This document shows positions 28,524 to 37,057 of a DNA stretch of 64,000 nt, one piece after another. The position numbers were made by a program, and so were the translations under genes. Within the stretch, counting starts at the first letter, position 1. Each line of letters starts with the position of its first letter. Where the stretch lies: assembly GCF_004803715.2 (NCBI RefSeq), contig NZ_CP039383.2, positions 868,001 through 932,000 on the forward strand. The letters are read 5' to 3'. The stretch is from Luteimonas yindakuii. GTDB taxonomy: Bacteria > Pseudomonadota > Gammaproteobacteria > Xanthomonadales > Xanthomonadaceae. Below the pieces are notes generated by a model that searched no databases, was not told the origin of the DNA, and worked only from the letters and a program-made list of their open reading frames with translations.

Positions 28524-29002
28524 TGCCCACCAACCGTGCCGACGCCATCCGCGCCGACGGCACCGTGTTCGGTTTCGATGTCGGCGCACGGCGGATCGGC
28601 ATCGCGGTCGGCAGCCGTTTCGGCCATGGCGCGCGCGCGCTGGCAGTGATCGACGTGCACGACGGCCAGCCGGACTGGAACGCGATCGACCGCCTGCGCC
28701 AGGAGTGGAAGCCGGACGGGATCATCGTCGGTGATCCGATGACACTCGACGGCGGCGACCAGCCGATCCGCCGCCGCGCGCACCGGTTCGCGCGCGACCT
28801 GCGTGCGCGCTATCGCCTGCCGGTGCTGCTGATGGACGAGCGTTCCAGTTCGATCGAGGCCGCGCAGCGGTTCGCCGAACAACGCGCCGAGGGCCGGCGC
28901 CGGCGTCGCGATGCCGGTGCGCTGGACGCGGTGGCCGCGGCGATCATCCTCGAACGCTGGCTGGCGGCGCCCGATGACGCGGTGCCGCTGCCGCAGGATT
29001 GA
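28523..29002 (+). CDS. ruvX: Putative pre-16S rRNA nuclease / Holliday junction resolvase-like YqgF
   Basis: 159 residues with the RNase H-like fold of YqgF. The first catalytic Asp is in VFGFDVGARRIGIAVG, GDPMTLDG is the middle motif, and LMDERSSSIEA and DAGALDAVAAAIILE carry the C-terminal acidic residues. E. coli YqgF is needed for 5'-end maturation of 16S rRNA. It lies between yqgE and pyrB, a conserved order. Confidence 0.93.
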   Translation: MPTNRADAIRADGTVFGFDVGARRIGIAVGSRFGHGARALAVIDVHDGQPDWNAIDRLRQEWKPDGIIVGDPMTLDGGDQPIRRRAHRFARDLRARYRLPVLLMDERSSSIEAAQRFAEQRAEGRRRRRDAGALDAVAAAIILERWLAAPDDAVPLPQD

Positions 29003-29045
29003 ACGACGCGCGTCGGCTGCACCGCGGCACCCAATGACGGAACCC

Positions 29046-29978
29046 ATGAACGAACAGCTCGATCCCGATGGCCGCCTGCGCCACCTGTTGACCCTGGACG
29101 GCCTGCCACGCCCGGTGATGGAAGCACTGCTCGACCGTGCGCAGGCGATCGTCGACCACGGTGTTGCCGGTACCCCGCTGGCCGGCCAGGCCGTGTGCAC
29201 GCTGTTCTTCGAACCGTCGACGCGTACCCGCATGAGCTTCCAGCGCGCGGCGCAGCGGCTCGGTGCCGACGTACTCGCGTTCGACGCTTCCACCTCGTCG
29301 ACGACCAAGGGCGAGACCGCGCTCGACACCCTCAGGAACATCGAGGCGATGGGCGTGCGCGGATTCGTGGTGCGCCACGCCGCCGATGGCGCGGTGGCGT
29401 CGCTGGCCGCGGCCGCCGGTGCCGGCACCGCACTGGTCAACGCCGGCGACGGCCGCAGCGCGCATCCCACCCAGGGCCTGCTCGACATGCTGACCCTACG
29501 CCAGGCCAAGGGGCGCGACTTCTCTGCCCTGAAGGTGGCGATCGTCGGCGACATCCGCCATTCGCGGGTGGCACGTTCCGACCTGCATGCATTGCGCACG
29601 CTGGGCGCGGGCGAAATCCGCGTCTGCGCGCCGGCCTCGCTGCTGCCCACCGACGCGACCCTCGACGGTTGCCAGGTCTTCGACGACTTCGATGCCGCAC
29701 TCGACGGCGTCGATGCGGTGATGATGCTGCGCCTGCAGCGCGAGCGGATGGAGGAGGGGCTGGTGCCGTCGCTGGAGGGCTACCACCGCGATTACGGCCT
29801 GACGATGGCGCGCCTGCGTCGCGCAGCGGCGGAGGCGGTGGTGCTGCACCCCGGGCCGATGAACCGCGGCGTGGAAATCGATGACGAGGTCGCGGATGGC
29901 CCGCAGTCGCTGATCCTGCGCCAGGTCGCCAACGGCGTGGCGGTGCGCGCGGCGGTGCTGGAAGCGCTGCTCGGCTGA
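29046..29978 (+). CDS. pyrB: Aspartate carbamoyltransferase catalytic subunit
   Basis: 310 residues. It condenses carbamoyl phosphate with aspartate in pyrimidine synthesis. FFEPSTRTRMSF binds carbamoyl phosphate, and DGRSAHPTQGLLDMLT, GDIRHSRVARS and HPGPMNRGVEID follow. The start at 29046 (MNEQLDPDGRLRHLL) is preferred over the in-frame ATG 29034 because it matches the usual N-terminus. No pyrR or pyrC homologue follows; the next gene is a permease, 146 nt on. Confidence 0.95.
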   Translation: MNEQLDPDGRLRHLLTLDGLPRPVMEALLDRAQAIVDHGVAGTPLAGQAVCTLFFEPSTRTRMSFQRAAQRLGADVLAFDASTSSTTKGETALDTLRNIEAMGVRGFVVRHAADGAVASLAAAAGAGTALVNAGDGRSAHPTQGLLDMLTLRQAKGRDFSALKVAIVGDIRHSRVARSDLHALRTLGAGEIRVCAPASLLPTDATLDGCQVFDDFDAALDGVDAVMMLRLQRERMEEGLVPSLEGYHRDYGLTMARLRRAAAEAVVLHPGPMNRGVEIDDEVADGPQSLILRQVANGVAVRAAVLEALLG

Positions 29979-30124
29979 TCTCGCGAGCGTGGCCCGGGCC
30001 GGCGGTCGCGCCGGTAGCGTCCCGACGGGCGACGCGCCCATGATCAGCTGACGTGGGCGCAGCAGTCGCGTCCCGATCCGGTCCGGGCGGGGTATCGTGC
30101 GCAACCCGTCCCGTGGCACTCGCG

Positions 30125-31504
30125 ATGTCAGCCCCCGAAACCTCGATTCCCGCCCGCGCCGCCGCGTCGCCGGCACACGCACTCAAGCCTCGCCAGCTGG
30201 TGATGATGGGCCTGGGCAGCGCGATCGGCGCCGGCCTGTTCCTCGGCTCCGGCGTCGGCATCCAGGTCGCGGGGCCCGCGGTGCTGCTGTCGTACCTGAT
30301 CGCCGGCGCGCTGGTGATCGTGGTGATGCACGCGCTCGGCGAGATGGCGGCAGCGAAGCCCGCCAGCGGTGCGTTCTCGGTCTACGCCGAGGATGCGATG
30401 GGAGCCACCGCAGGCGCCACGGTCGGTTGGCTGTGGTGGCTGCAGGTGGTCGTCGTGGTCGCGGCCGAAGCGGTGGGCGCGGCCGGGCTGCTGGCCACGA
30501 TCTGGCCCGGCCTGTCGGTGCCCGGGCTGACGCTTGCGTTCATGGCGGTGTTCACCGCGATCAACCTGCTCGGCGTGCGCAACTTCGGCGAGTTCGAGTT
30601 CTGGTTCGCGATCCTCAAGGTGATCGCGATCCTCGCCTTCATCGCCATCGGCATCGCGCTGGTGATGGGCTGGCTGCCGGGCGTCGCCTCGCCGGGCCTT
30701 ACCAACTTCACCGCGCATGGGGGCTTTGCACCCAACGGCCTGATGGGTGTGGGCGCGGCGCTGCTGGTGGTGGTGTTCGCGTTCGGCGGCACCGAGATCG
30801 TCGCGATCGCCGCCGCCGAGACCGCGGACCCGGCGCGCAGCCTGGCCCGTGCCATCCGCACCGTGGCCTGGCGCATCCTGGTGTTCTACCTCGGTTCGAT
30901 CGCGGTGATCGTGGCGGTGGTGCCGTGGACCAGCCCCGCGCTGGCGTCGCCGTTCGCCGCGGTGCTGGAGGCCGCGCGCATCCCGGGTGCGGCCACCGCG
31001 ATCACCCTGGTCGCGGTGATCGCGTTGCTGTCGGCGCTCAATGCCAACCTGTACGGTGCGTCGCGGATGATCTGGTCCCTGGCACGGCGTGGCGAGGCGC
31101 CGGCCGTGCTCGGCCGCAGCGACCGCCGCATGGTGCCGATCGCCGCCGTGCTGGCCAGCGTGGCGTTCGGCTTCGCCACCGCAGCGCTGGAACTGCTGTA
31201 TCCGCAGCGGGTGCTGCCGATGCTGCTCAACATCGTCGGTGCCACCTGCCTGCTGGTGTGGACGATCGCGCTGGTGTCGCAACTGATCCTGCGCCGGCGT
31301 GCCGACCGCGCGGGAACCGAACTGGCCTACCGGATGCGCGCGTTCCCGCTGCCGACGCTGTGCGCGCTGGCGATCCTCGGCCTGATCTTCGTCCTGCTGG
31401 TTGCGTCGCCCGAGACGCGCACGCAGTTCCTGTCGATGGCAGCGCTGACCGCGACCATCGCCATCGTCAGCGCCCTCGTGCGCAGGCAGCGCGGCCGCGG
31501 CTGA
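30125..31504 (+). CDS. APC-family amino-acid permease
   Basis: 459 residues with about twelve membrane helices. The first helix region has the family motif MGLGSAIGAGLFLGSG, followed by VMHALGEMAAAKP and the conserved FGGTEIVAIAAAETADP in helix 6. It resembles GABA/proline/aromatic amino-acid proton symporters of the AAT subfamily; the exact substrate is not readable. ATG 30125 (MSAPET) puts a short hydrophilic N-terminus before helix 1. It converges with the DUF1294 gene. Confidence 0.88.
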   Translation: MSAPETSIPARAAASPAHALKPRQLVMMGLGSAIGAGLFLGSGVGIQVAGPAVLLSYLIAGALVIVVMHALGEMAAAKPASGAFSVYAEDAMGATAGATVGWLWWLQVVVVVAAEAVGAAGLLATIWPGLSVPGLTLAFMAVFTAINLLGVRNFGEFEFWFAILKVIAILAFIAIGIALVMGWLPGVASPGLTNFTAHGGFAPNGLMGVGAALLVVVFAFGGTEIVAIAAAETADPARSLARAIRTVAWRILVFYLGSIAVIVAVVPWTSPALASPFAAVLEAARIPGAATAITLVAVIALLSALNANLYGASRMIWSLARRGEAPAVLGRSDRRMVPIAAVLASVAFGFATAALELLYPQRVLPMLLNIVGATCLLVWTIALVSQLILRRRADRAGTELAYRMRAFPLPTLCALAILGLIFVLLVASPETRTQFLSMAALTATIAIVSALVRRQRGRG

Positions 31505-31556
31505 TTGCAGGCGCCACGCCACGGCGCTGGCAATGACCTGTCACCCGACCCCGGCG

Positions 31557-32192
31557 TCAGCGCATGCCGGCGATGCCCCGGCCGAACAACTCCGGCCACG
31601 CGATGACAGCCGCCACGTTCAGCACCACCACGATCCAGAACACCGCCTGGTAGGACCGTTTGCGGCTCTTGTGGTGGAGCATGCGCTGGGCGAGCAGGGC
31701 GCCCAGCCAGCCACCGGCCAGCTCCAGCGCGTGCAGGTGGACTTCCGGCACGCGCTGGCGCCGTGCCTGTGCGGCGCGCTTGTCGGCGGCATAGACCAGC
31801 CAGGTGATCACCGACAGAACCGGCACCGCGGCGACGACGGCAATCGGCACGCGGCCCACCATCAGCGACCACGCCAGCAGTGCGGCGTAGCCCGCGATGG
31901 GCATCGCTGCCGCGGCCCGGCCGATCCGCGGCGCGTCCGTTGACACTGCGCGACGCACCGCGCCACGACGGCGTTGCGCGACCCGGTCCACGTCCTGCGC
32001 GCACCAGCGGCCATCCGCCTGGCGCGACTGCCGGAAGCGCACGAACTCGCCGACTTCCGGCCGGCGCCCGGACCTTCGATAGTCGCGGATATGGAAGAAC
32101 AGCCGGCGATCGTCGTCGTGCGGCTGGATGAAGCCGAAGCCGCGCGCATCGTCCCACTCGATGACCTTGCCGAGGGCGGGTGCGGCTGCCAT
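31557..32192 (-). CDS. Cold-shock domain plus DUF1294 membrane protein
   Basis: 211 residues. Residues 4-70 form a cold-shock-like OB fold with RNP1-like RGFGFI and RNP2-like LFFHI. A basic linker follows, then about three membrane helices of DUF1294 (VITWLVYAADKRAAQ, ELAGGWLGALLAQRMLHHKS). The combination suggests an RNA-binding domain tethered to the membrane; the role is unknown. ATG 32192 lies 1 nt after the mgtE stop, so the two are probably cotranslated. Confidence 0.85.
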   Translation of the reverse strand: MAAAPALGKVIEWDDARGFGFIQPHDDDRRLFFHIRDYRRSGRRPEVGEFVRFRQSRQADGRWCAQDVDRVAQRRRGAVRRAVSTDAPRIGRAAAAMPIAGYAALLAWSLMVGRVPIAVVAAVPVLSVITWLVYAADKRAAQARRQRVPEVHLHALELAGGWLGALLAQRMLHHKSRKRSYQAVFWIVVVLNVAAVIAWPELFGRGIAGMR

Positions 32193-32193
32193 C

Positions 32194-33555
32194 TCAGCGC
32201 AGCAGCACCAGCGTGGCCAAGCCAAGGAAGCTGAAGAAGCCCATGACGTCGGTCACCGCGGTCACCACCACGGTGCCGGCGACGGCCGGGTCGATGCGCA
32301 TGCGCTTCATCACCAGCGGCACCAGCACGCCCGCCAGCGCGGCCGAACAGAAGTTGATCACCAGCGCCGCGGCGATCACCAGCGACAGGTCCCAGTCGCG
32401 GAACCAGACCAGCGCCACCAGACCGACCAGTCCGCCGATCAGCAGGCCGTTGATCAGTGCAACCCGCAACTCCTTCCACATCAGGATGCCGGCGTTGCTG
32501 CCGCCCACCTGGCCGAGCGCGATGCCGCGCACCATCAGCGTCAGCACCTGCACCGACGCGTTGCCGCCGATGCCGGCGACGATCGGCATCAGCACCGCGA
32601 GCGCAACGATGCGCTCGATGGTGGCCTCGAACTGGCCGATCACCGACGCCGCCAGGAACGCGGTCAGCAGGTTGATGCACAGCCACACCACGCGTCCGCG
32701 CACCGCGCGGCGCACCGGCGAAAACAGGTCCTCGTCCTCGTCCAGACCCGCGGCGCCAAGCACCTGGTGCTCGGCCTGCTCGCGGATGATGTCGACCACG
32801 TCGTCGATGGTGATGCGGCCGAGCAGCACGTTGCCGTCATCGACCACCGGCGCCGACACCCAGTCGTGGTCGGAGAACTGCCGCGCGACTTCCTGCGCGG
32901 ATTCGGCGACGTGGATCGAGGTCAGCGAATCGTCGATCAGCTGGTTGAGCGGCGTGCCGGGCTCGCAGGTCACCAGGTCCTGCAGCGCGACCCAGCCGAT
33001 CAGCTGGTGGCGGCGGTTGACCACGTACAGATGGTCGGTGTGCTCGGGCAGTTCGCCGCGCAGGCGCAGGAAGCGCAGCACCACTTCGACCGTGGTGTCG
33101 GCGCGTACTGTCACCACGTCGGGGTTCATCAGGCGCCCGGCGGTGTCCTCCTCGTAGGACAGCGCCTGTTCGAGCCGCTCGCGGTTCTCGCGGTCCATCG
33201 AGCGCAGCAGCTGCTCGCTCACCGCCTCGGGCAGGTCGTCGACGAGGTCGGCGAGGTCGTCGATGTCGAGATCCTCGACCGCGGCCACCAGTTCGTCGGG
33301 ATCCATGTCGGCGATCAGGCTCTCGCGCACCTCGTCGCCGACATGCACCAGCACTTCGCCGTCATCCTCGGCATCCACCAGCCCCCACACGACCATGCGC
33401 TTGTCGTGGGGCAGTGACTCGAGCAGGTTGCCGATCTCGGCCGGCGCCAGGGTGTTGACCAGCCGACGTACCGGGCCCAGCCGCCCGCTGTCCAGGGCGT
33501 CGGAGAGCAGACGCAGCTGGCGCGCGGTCTTGTCGTGGCGGGCGTTCTCGGCCAT
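32194..33555 (-). CDS. mgtE: Magnesium transporter MgtE
   Basis: 453 residues. A helical N domain (residues about 20-130) precedes a CBS pair (about 135-260) that senses cytoplasmic Mg2+, a plug helix, and five membrane helices with the pore sequence PIVAGIGGNASVQ and the C-terminal AVTDVMGFFSFLGLA. It is a Mg2+ channel closed by high internal Mg2+. ATG 33555 (MAENARHDK) is chosen over the longer extension. It lies downstream of the PTS genes on the same strand, with a 215-nt gap. Confidence 0.95.
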   Translation of the reverse strand: MAENARHDKTARQLRLLSDALDSGRLGPVRRLVNTLAPAEIGNLLESLPHDKRMVVWGLVDAEDDGEVLVHVGDEVRESLIADMDPDELVAAVEDLDIDDLADLVDDLPEAVSEQLLRSMDRENRERLEQALSYEEDTAGRLMNPDVVTVRADTTVEVVLRFLRLRGELPEHTDHLYVVNRRHQLIGWVALQDLVTCEPGTPLNQLIDDSLTSIHVAESAQEVARQFSDHDWVSAPVVDDGNVLLGRITIDDVVDIIREQAEHQVLGAAGLDEDEDLFSPVRRAVRGRVVWLCINLLTAFLAASVIGQFEATIERIVALAVLMPIVAGIGGNASVQVLTLMVRGIALGQVGGSNAGILMWKELRVALINGLLIGGLVGLVALVWFRDWDLSLVIAAALVINFCSAALAGVLVPLVMKRMRIDPAVAGTVVVTAVTDVMGFFSFLGLATLVLLR

Positions 33556-33770
33556 AGGGTCGCGTCTCGCGCCGGCACCCGCTGTCCGCGTGCTCCGCAG
33601 CCGCCCGCGATGCGCGGGCAACGTGCTGAAACCTTCGCGCCGTGGGCGACGGCCTGGGAGTGACATCGCAGCCCGGGGGCGCGACAGGTCAGGTGTTCAT
33701 GCGCGGCATTATCGCGCGTGGCCGCTGCGGTGCCCACCCCGTCGTGGGCCCGGCGTGTGCAGCTCGCGAC

Positions 33771-35489
33771 TCAGGTCGTCGCCTGGCGCATCCAGCGCTC
33801 GATGCCGGCACGGTCGCGCGCGCGCAGCAGGGCACCGGCGCGTCGGCGCAGCGCGCCGAGGTCGCAGCCACGGATGGCCTGGCGCACTTCCAGCAGCGTC
33901 GCCGGGTGCAGGCTGAATTCCTCGAGGCCGAGCGCGAGCAGCAGTGGCACGAATGCGGGGTCACCGGCCATCTCGCCGCAGACCGCCACCGGCAACCCGC
34001 GCATGCGGCCGATGCGGATGACATCGCGCAGGACCCGCATCACCGCCGGATGCAGCGGCGACTGCAGCGCCTCGAGCGCGTCGTTGTTGCGATCGGCGGC
34101 CAGCATGTACTGCACGAGGTCGTTGGTGCCGATGGAGAGGAAGTCGACCGTATCGGTCAGCGAGGGCAGGGCCAGTGCCGCCGCCGGCACCTCGATCATC
34201 GCGCCCAGCGGCACCTCGTCGGCGACATGGTGGCCTTCGGCACGCAGCGCGTCGCGCGTGGACTTCAGCAGCGCGGTCACCTGCAGCATCTCCTCGCGGC
34301 TGGCGACCATCGGCACCAGGATGCGCAACGGACCGTAGCCGGACGCGCGCAGCAACGCACGCATCTGGATCGCGAAGATATCGCCGCGGGCAAGTGACAG
34401 GCGCACGCCACGGCAACCGAGTGCGGGATTGGGCTCGCGTGGGAGGGTCAGGCCGGCGCGGTCGGCCTTGTCGGCGCCGAGGTCGAGCGTGCGGATCGTC
34501 ACCGTGCGCCCGGTCATCCCCAGCACGGCATCGCGGTAGGCGCGGAACTGAGCCTCCTCGTCGGGCGCGACGTCGCCCTGCAGGAACAGGTATTCGGTGC
34601 GGTACAGGCCGAGTCCCGCCGCGCCGAGCGCGTGCGCTTCGGCAACGTCGGCACGCGATTCGGCATTGGCGTACAGGCGGATGTCGACCCCGTCCACGGT
34701 GCGCGTGGGCTCGCGACGCAGCCGGTGCAGCTGCCGGCGCTCGCGTTGCTCGTCGCGACGGCGAGCGCGGTAATCGCGCAGGTCGGAGGCATCGGGCGCA
34801 AGCACCACGCGGCCGCCGGCGCCATCGACAGCGAGCACATCCCCGTCGTTGACGTGCTGCAGCACGTCACCCGCGCCGACCACCAGTGGCAGGTGCAGGC
34901 TGCGGGCAAGGATCGACGCATGCGACAGCAGGCTGCCGCCAGTGGTCACCACCGCCAGCACCCCTTCCGATTGCAGTTGCACCAGCTCGGCCGGGGCGAC
35001 CGTATCGGTGACCAGGATCTCGCCCGCTACGCCGCCCACCTGCGCCTGGCCGCGGTGCAGGGCGGCGTGCACGCGACCGATGACCTGGTCGATGTCCTCG
35101 CTGCGGCTGCGGAAGTACGCATCGTCCATCGTCGCGAACACCGCGGCGAGGCGGTCGCGTTGCAGGCGCAGGGCATAGTCGGCGCTGTAGCGGCCTTCGC
35201 GGATCAGGTCGTCCAGGCCCTGCAGCAGCTCGGGGTCGTCGAGCAGCAGCGCGTGCAGGTCCAGGAACTCGCCGACCTCGTGCGCAAGCGCGCCGTGCAG
35301 GCGTTCGCGGGCGGCGCGCAGCCCGGCACGCACGTCGTGGATGGCCGCATGCAGGCGCGCCAGTTCGGACGCGATGTGGTCTTCGGTGATGTGCTGTTCG
35401 TTGACCTCGAACAGATGCGGCAGCCGCACCCGCGCATGGCCCAGGGCGCTGCCCCGGGACGCGCCATGCCCGGTGAAGGCGCGCCGCAT
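33771..35489 (-). CDS. ptsI: PTS enzyme I (PEP-protein phosphotransferase)
   Basis: 572 residues, the length of sugar-PTS enzyme I without the GAF domain of PtsP. Phospho-His190 lies in GGSLLSHASILARS. The PEP-binding barrel has GLYRTEYLF, RTLDLGADK, NPALGCRGVRL and the C-terminal SIGTNDLVQYMLAADRNN with the catalytic CGEMAGDP. It takes phosphate from PEP and passes it to HPr, whose gene overlaps by one base. Confidence 0.95.
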   Translation of the reverse strand: MRRAFTGHGASRGSALGHARVRLPHLFEVNEQHITEDHIASELARLHAAIHDVRAGLRAARERLHGALAHEVGEFLDLHALLLDDPELLQGLDDLIREGRYSADYALRLQRDRLAAVFATMDDAYFRSRSEDIDQVIGRVHAALHRGQAQVGGVAGEILVTDTVAPAELVQLQSEGVLAVVTTGGSLLSHASILARSLHLPLVVGAGDVLQHVNDGDVLAVDGAGGRVVLAPDASDLRDYRARRRDEQRERRQLHRLRREPTRTVDGVDIRLYANAESRADVAEAHALGAAGLGLYRTEYLFLQGDVAPDEEAQFRAYRDAVLGMTGRTVTIRTLDLGADKADRAGLTLPREPNPALGCRGVRLSLARGDIFAIQMRALLRASGYGPLRILVPMVASREEMLQVTALLKSTRDALRAEGHHVADEVPLGAMIEVPAAALALPSLTDTVDFLSIGTNDLVQYMLAADRNNDALEALQSPLHPAVMRVLRDVIRIGRMRGLPVAVCGEMAGDPAFVPLLLALGLEEFSLHPATLLEVRQAIRGCDLGALRRRAGALLRARDRAGIERWMRQATT

Positions 35490-35758
35490 CAACTGTCCTC
35501 GTCGAAGCGGCGTTCGAACAGCGCAGCGACCGCGTTGGCGGCGGCGATTTCGTCCTCGCCATCCACGCGCAGCACCACCGGCGTTCCCGGCCCGGCGGCG
35601 AGCAGCATCACCCCCATGATGCTCTTGGCGTTGACTTCGCGGCCCTTGGCCACCAGCGTCGCGTTGCACCGGTAGCCGGACAGCAGCTGCACCAGCCGGG
35701 CGGTGGCGCGCGCATGCAGGCCGAGCCGGTTGGTGATCATCAGGTCGCGCTGGATCAT
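35489..35758 (-). CDS. ptsH: Phosphocarrier protein HPr
   Basis: 89 residues. His15 (RLGLHARAT) accepts phosphate from enzyme I. Ser46 (NAKSIMGVM) is the target of HPr kinase, whose gene is nearby. Both sites are intact, so HPr could integrate PEP status and HprK signalling. It lies between EIIA (33 nt upstream) and ptsI. Confidence 0.96.
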   Translation of the reverse strand: MIQRDLMITNRLGLHARATARLVQLLSGYRCNATLVAKGREVNAKSIMGVMLLAAGPGTPVVLRVDGEDEIAAANAVAALFERRFDEDS

Positions 35759-35791
35759 GGCCGCACTCCTCCGCTGCGCACCCGGTGCAGG

Positions 35792-36184
35792 TCAGGCATC
35801 GTCATGGATCACCCCGATGCGCGCCCCGGCGGCCGCCACCGTGGGCAGCTCCTGCAGGCCGAGCTCCGGGTAGTTCAGAACCCGCAGCAGCATCGGCAGG
35901 TTGAGGCCCGACACCCGCCGCGCCGGCGTGCCCAGGCGGGCGACGCGCGCGGCAAGGTTGCTCGGGCTGGCGCCGTAGAGGTCGGTCAGGATCAGCACGC
36001 CGGCGCCACCATCCACGCGCCGCAGCGCGGCGCTGGCCGCGGGCAGCAGGGCTTCGGGGTCGGCATCGAAGGGCACCTCGAACGCCTCCACCTTCAGTGG
36101 CAGCGGCCGCAACAGGCGGCCCGCGACCGCGACCAGCGCGGTTCCGATGCCTTCATGGGTGACGAGGAGGACGCCGACTGTCAT
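35792..36184 (-). CDS. PTS EIIA component, mannose/fructose-type
   Basis: 130 residues forming a lone EIIA-Man domain. The phospho-acceptor is His10 in VLLVTHEGIG; TDLYGASPSN and NLPMLLRVLNY are also conserved. No EIIB, EIIC or EIID is nearby, so the phosphate relay probably ends in regulation rather than sugar transport. It is in the gene set with HPr, EI, RapZ and HPr kinase. ATG 36184 has the box TAGTTT 6 nt upstream and no ribosome binding site. Confidence 0.92.
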   Translation of the reverse strand: MTVGVLLVTHEGIGTALVAVAGRLLRPLPLKVEAFEVPFDADPEALLPAASAALRRVDGGAGVLILTDLYGASPSNLAARVARLGTPARRVSGLNLPMLLRVLNYPELGLQELPTVAAAGARIGVIHDDA

Positions 36185-36190
36185 GGCGAC

Positions 36191-36196
36191 AAACTA
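36191..36196 (-). promoter_or_regulatory. -10-like box TAGTTT, 6 nt from ATG (leaderless candidate)
   Basis: On the minus strand TAGTTT is separated by 6 nt (GTCGCC) from the EIIA ATG. The match is weaker than at other genes here but the spacing is identical. It could drive the EIIA-HPr-EI operon separately from rapZ, which is cut off by the plus-strand gene pair. Confidence 0.3.
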
Positions 36197-36347
36197 GCAG
36201 ACGCCCGTGGAGCGCAGAAGACGGCCGACGCGTGCGGCACCGACCGGCAGCAGGACCTAGGGCGCGCCCCATCTGGTGCAGGGTCCGGGCGCCATCGAAT
36301 ATGGCTCCACATCACACGCCGTCGGCCCGGGCCAAGGAAACCAGCGC

Positions 36348-36692
36348 ATGTTCGATTCCATCACCAACAGCCTGTCCAGCCTTGCCGGCAACTTCGCCGG
36401 CAACCTCGTCAACAACATCCTCGACATGGCCCCCGGGCTGGTGACCAACCTGATGTCGGTTGCCGCCAACACGGTACTGCCGGGCTCCGGCTTGCTGGTG
36501 CAGGCGCTGGCCGGGCCGATCGTCGACGCCGGCTTCGACGCCGTCGAGTCGCTGGCCCGCGATGCGCTGCTGCCCGCGCTGAGCGACACGCTCGATGTTG
36601 CCGGCCAGCAGGACTTCGGCGATTTCGGCAACTTCGCCACCGGTCTCGCCAACACCTTCATGGACGGCGTGCAGAGCGGCTGGGTGGGCTGA
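36348..36692 (+). CDS. Small acidic hydrophobic protein, unknown
   Basis: 114 residues, unlike any family I recognise. It is rich in Gly, Ala, Leu and Asn, with no Cys, His or Lys and a single Arg, so strongly acidic. Amphipathic and hydrophobic segments (SLAGNFAGNLVNNILDMAPG, LLVQALAGPIVDAG) alternate, and the C-terminus is Phe/Gly-rich (DFGDFGNFATGLANTF). No cleavable signal peptide is clear. The composition resembles membrane-active or non-classically exported small proteins, but this is only a comparison. GC at third codon positions is very high, which supports a real gene. ATG 36348 has AAGGA about 9 nt upstream. It sits on the opposite strand to the PTS/rapZ genes and precedes a second unknown gene by 5 nt. 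Confidence 0.65.
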   Translation: MFDSITNSLSSLAGNFAGNLVNNILDMAPGLVTNLMSVAANTVLPGSGLLVQALAGPIVDAGFDAVESLARDALLPALSDTLDVAGQQDFGDFGNFATGLANTFMDGVQSGWVG

Positions 36693-36697
36693 TCCCC

Positions 36698-37015
36698 GTG
36701 GGCGACGACGCCTGGCGCAAGCGCCAGTTGTGGGCGGAGTCCGTGATCGGGCTTCGCGACCTCGACGCGATCACCGAAGCCGACCGCGAAACGCTGTTCC
36801 GCGAGTACGACGGCATGCAGCAGGCCATCCAGGACGAGCTGCACGCCGCAGCCCCGGAATTCGGACGGCTTGCGCGCGACGAGGGCCGCGACGCCGCCGA
36901 AGCGTGGATGCATGCGCGCATGCATGCGCTTGGCGTCGAACGCGGTCGTCGTCTGAAACAGGTGCTGGCCGGGCTCAGCATTGCCGACCAGCTGGAGCTG
37001 GACCGCTCCGCCTGA
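36698..37015 (+). CDS. Small charged helical protein, unknown partner
   Basis: 105 residues from GTG 36698, five bases after the previous stop. It is highly charged and predicted largely helical: DDAWRKRQLWAESVIGLRDL, a central amphipathic stretch with EYDGMQQAIQDELHAAAPEF, and HARMHALGVERGRRLKQVL. It has no signal peptide or membrane segment. Not recognised as a known family. Tight coupling to the acidic hydrophobic protein suggests the two act together, for example as cargo and chaperone or as effector and neutraliser; that is inference only. It converges with rapZ. Confidence 0.65.
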   Translation: MGDDAWRKRQLWAESVIGLRDLDAITEADRETLFREYDGMQQAIQDELHAAAPEFGRLARDEGRDAAEAWMHARMHALGVERGRRLKQVLAGLSIADQLELDRSA

Positions 37016-37057
37016 TCACCCCGTGCGAGGGCGCATGCCTTGCGCGCCAGCGACGCC

